From an uncultured Eubacterium sp. (lineage in GTDB: Bacteria; Bacillota; Clostridia; Oscillospirales; Acutalibacteraceae), in the NCBI GenBank assembly GCA_910577215.1, contig CAJTMQ010000004.1:52313-58659 (forward strand): 6,347 nt of DNA. Direction: 5' to 3'. Each line of letters starts with the position of its first letter. The first letter of the stretch is position 1. Below, piece after piece: positions 5,940 through 6,347 of this stretch. The notes beneath the pieces are model-generated. The model saw nothing but the letters and a program-made list of their open reading frames with translations, did no database searches and had not been told where the DNA came from. Made by a program: the position numbers and the translations under genes.

Positions 5940-5967
5940 AAATGAGGCAGGTTTTTCTGCCTCATTT
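5940..5967 (+). terminator. Hairpin after the TnpV-like ORF, probable terminator
   Basis: AAATGAGGCAG (5940-5950) pairs perfectly with CTGCCTCATTT (5957-5967), an 11-bp stem with a 6-nt loop, starting 3 nt after the stop codon. The T-run after the stem is poor (GTATATT), so efficiency on the RNA is uncertain; the A/T ends of the stem make it fairly symmetrical. Confidence 0.75.
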
Positions 5968-6052
5968 GTATATTCTCTATAAGTTGAAAAGTTCGCTAAA
6001 AGTGTAAATTTATGCATTTATTCCATATTATTGTGCGTTTGAGCAAAATCCC

Positions 6053-6081
6053 TTGACAAAGTGTTTTAAATTTTCTTTAAT
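6053..6081 (+). promoter_or_regulatory. Probable sigma-A promoter facing the right edge
   Basis: TTGACA (6053-6058), 17-bp spacer, TTTAAT (6076-6081): a full -35 and a 5-of-6 -10. Transcription would start near 6088, giving a leader of about 95 nt before the ribosome binding site at 6169-6175. Confidence 0.7.
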
Positions 6082-6168
6082 TTAATTAGAATTCTTTATC
6101 ACAAAAACGAAGTTGTAAGAGATATAGTATTATGAGAGTTTTTTTAATACAATCAAGCTGCTTAAAGC

Positions 6169-6175
6169 AAGGAGG
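6169..6175 (+). promoter_or_regulatory. Strong ribosome binding site before a broken reading frame
   Basis: AAGGAGG lies 6 nt before TTG 6182. The only initiator at the right spacing is this TTG, and its frame closes after 13 codons (TAA 6221-6223), so a well-formed site serves a gene that is no longer open. Confidence 0.65.
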
Positions 6176-6181
6176 ATTATT

Positions 6182-6347
6182 TTGATTAAATTAAAACCAA
6201 AAGCAAGAGTAAAGATACTTTAATATCCATAGATAAAATAATGGAAGAATGGGAAAGTATAGGAATGTTGATAATATCTCATATTACTGCACGACAGGAC
6301 ATGTTGAACTTACAAAAAATCAAAAAATGATTAAAGAATATAAAAAA
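6182..6347 (+). pseudogene. Frameshifted coding remnant, runs off the window
   Basis: Promoter and AAGGAGG lead to a TTG-started frame giving MIKLKPKARVKIL and a stop at 6221. A second frame is open from 6190 to 6330 and reads KDTLISIDKIMEEWESIG at 6211-6264, which looks like real protein. A third frame, open from ATG 6249 to the edge, reads RNVDNISYYCTTGHVELTK at 6261-6317, also protein-like. The simplest reading is one gene carrying two frameshifts, at about 6190-6213 and about 6258-6264. I do not recognise the family. An alternative is that the real gene is a separate, intact one starting at ATG 6249 and continuing beyond the window, though its ribosome binding site would be weak. Confidence 0.4.

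Larger units (their letters stand above)
5968..6181 (+). other. Non-coding stretch with promoter and leader
   Basis: About 210 bp of AT-rich DNA with no ORF I can support on either strand. The left 85 bp shows no clear structure. The right part holds the promoter at 6053-6081 and a leader of about 95 nt ending in a strong ribosome binding site. The leader has no hairpin or U-tract convincing enough to call a riboswitch or attenuator. Confidence 0.6.

Noticed and set aside
6088..6168. Leader upstream of the right-edge remnant as a riboswitch candidate
   Set aside because: Length would fit, but I find no stable stem pair, no terminator alternative and no known aptamer core; only a tiny TGCTT/AAGCA self-complement near 6160.

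Overview
The window is AT-rich, Gram-positive-type chromosomal DNA. Its consensus sigma-A-like promoters, strong AGGAGG-type ribosome binding sites, U-tract terminators and protein sequences fit a low-GC Firmicute, most likely a gut-type Clostridia (Oscillospiraceae/Ruminococcus/Eubacterium-like). That placement rests on sequence style and family resemblance only. All recognised genes are on the plus strand.

Left and centre (1-5252) hold conserved housekeeping genes in two transcription units. Unit 1 has a likely promoter at 4-32, glucose-6-phosphate isomerase (pgi, 66-1412), a small P-loop protein of unknown function (1450-1866), and a clear intrinsic terminator (1881-1904). Unit 2 starts with a textbook promoter (TTGACA-17-TATAAT, 1917-1945). 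It then carries a YceD/DUF177 protein (1973-2473), ribosomal protein bL32 (rpmF, 2509-2694), a modest hairpin (2715-2745), the double GTPase Der (2758-4086), the acyltransferase PlsY (plsY, 4083-4742, overlapping der by 4 bp), and a small membrane-anchored DUF3592-like protein with a GTG start (4753-5205). It ends at a strong, near-symmetrical terminator (5218-5252). The unit joins 50S ribosome production and assembly (YceD, bL32, Der) to phospholipid synthesis (PlsY). The usual Firmicute neighbours plsX (next to rpmF) and gpsA (after plsY) are not present here.

The right end (5253-6347) is different: short, broken or remnant coding sequence behind intact expression signals. A good promoter (5254-5282) drives an HD-domain phosphohydrolase gene that has lost the His of its HD motif, stops early, and continues out of frame as recognisable family sequence, so it is called a pseudogene. 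Next come an 11-bp perfect inverted repeat (5673-5719), a 53-codon ORF resembling the C-terminal end of TnpV-type transposon proteins (5776-5937), a hairpin (5940-5967), and another good promoter (6053-6081). That last promoter leads into a frameshifted, unrecognised coding remnant that runs off the window (6182-6347).

I see no rRNA, tRNA, CRISPR array, complete transposon or recognised riboswitch, and no convincing new multi-gene system. The points most worth a second look are the decaying gene cluster at the right end and the uncharacterised P-loop protein linked to pgi.
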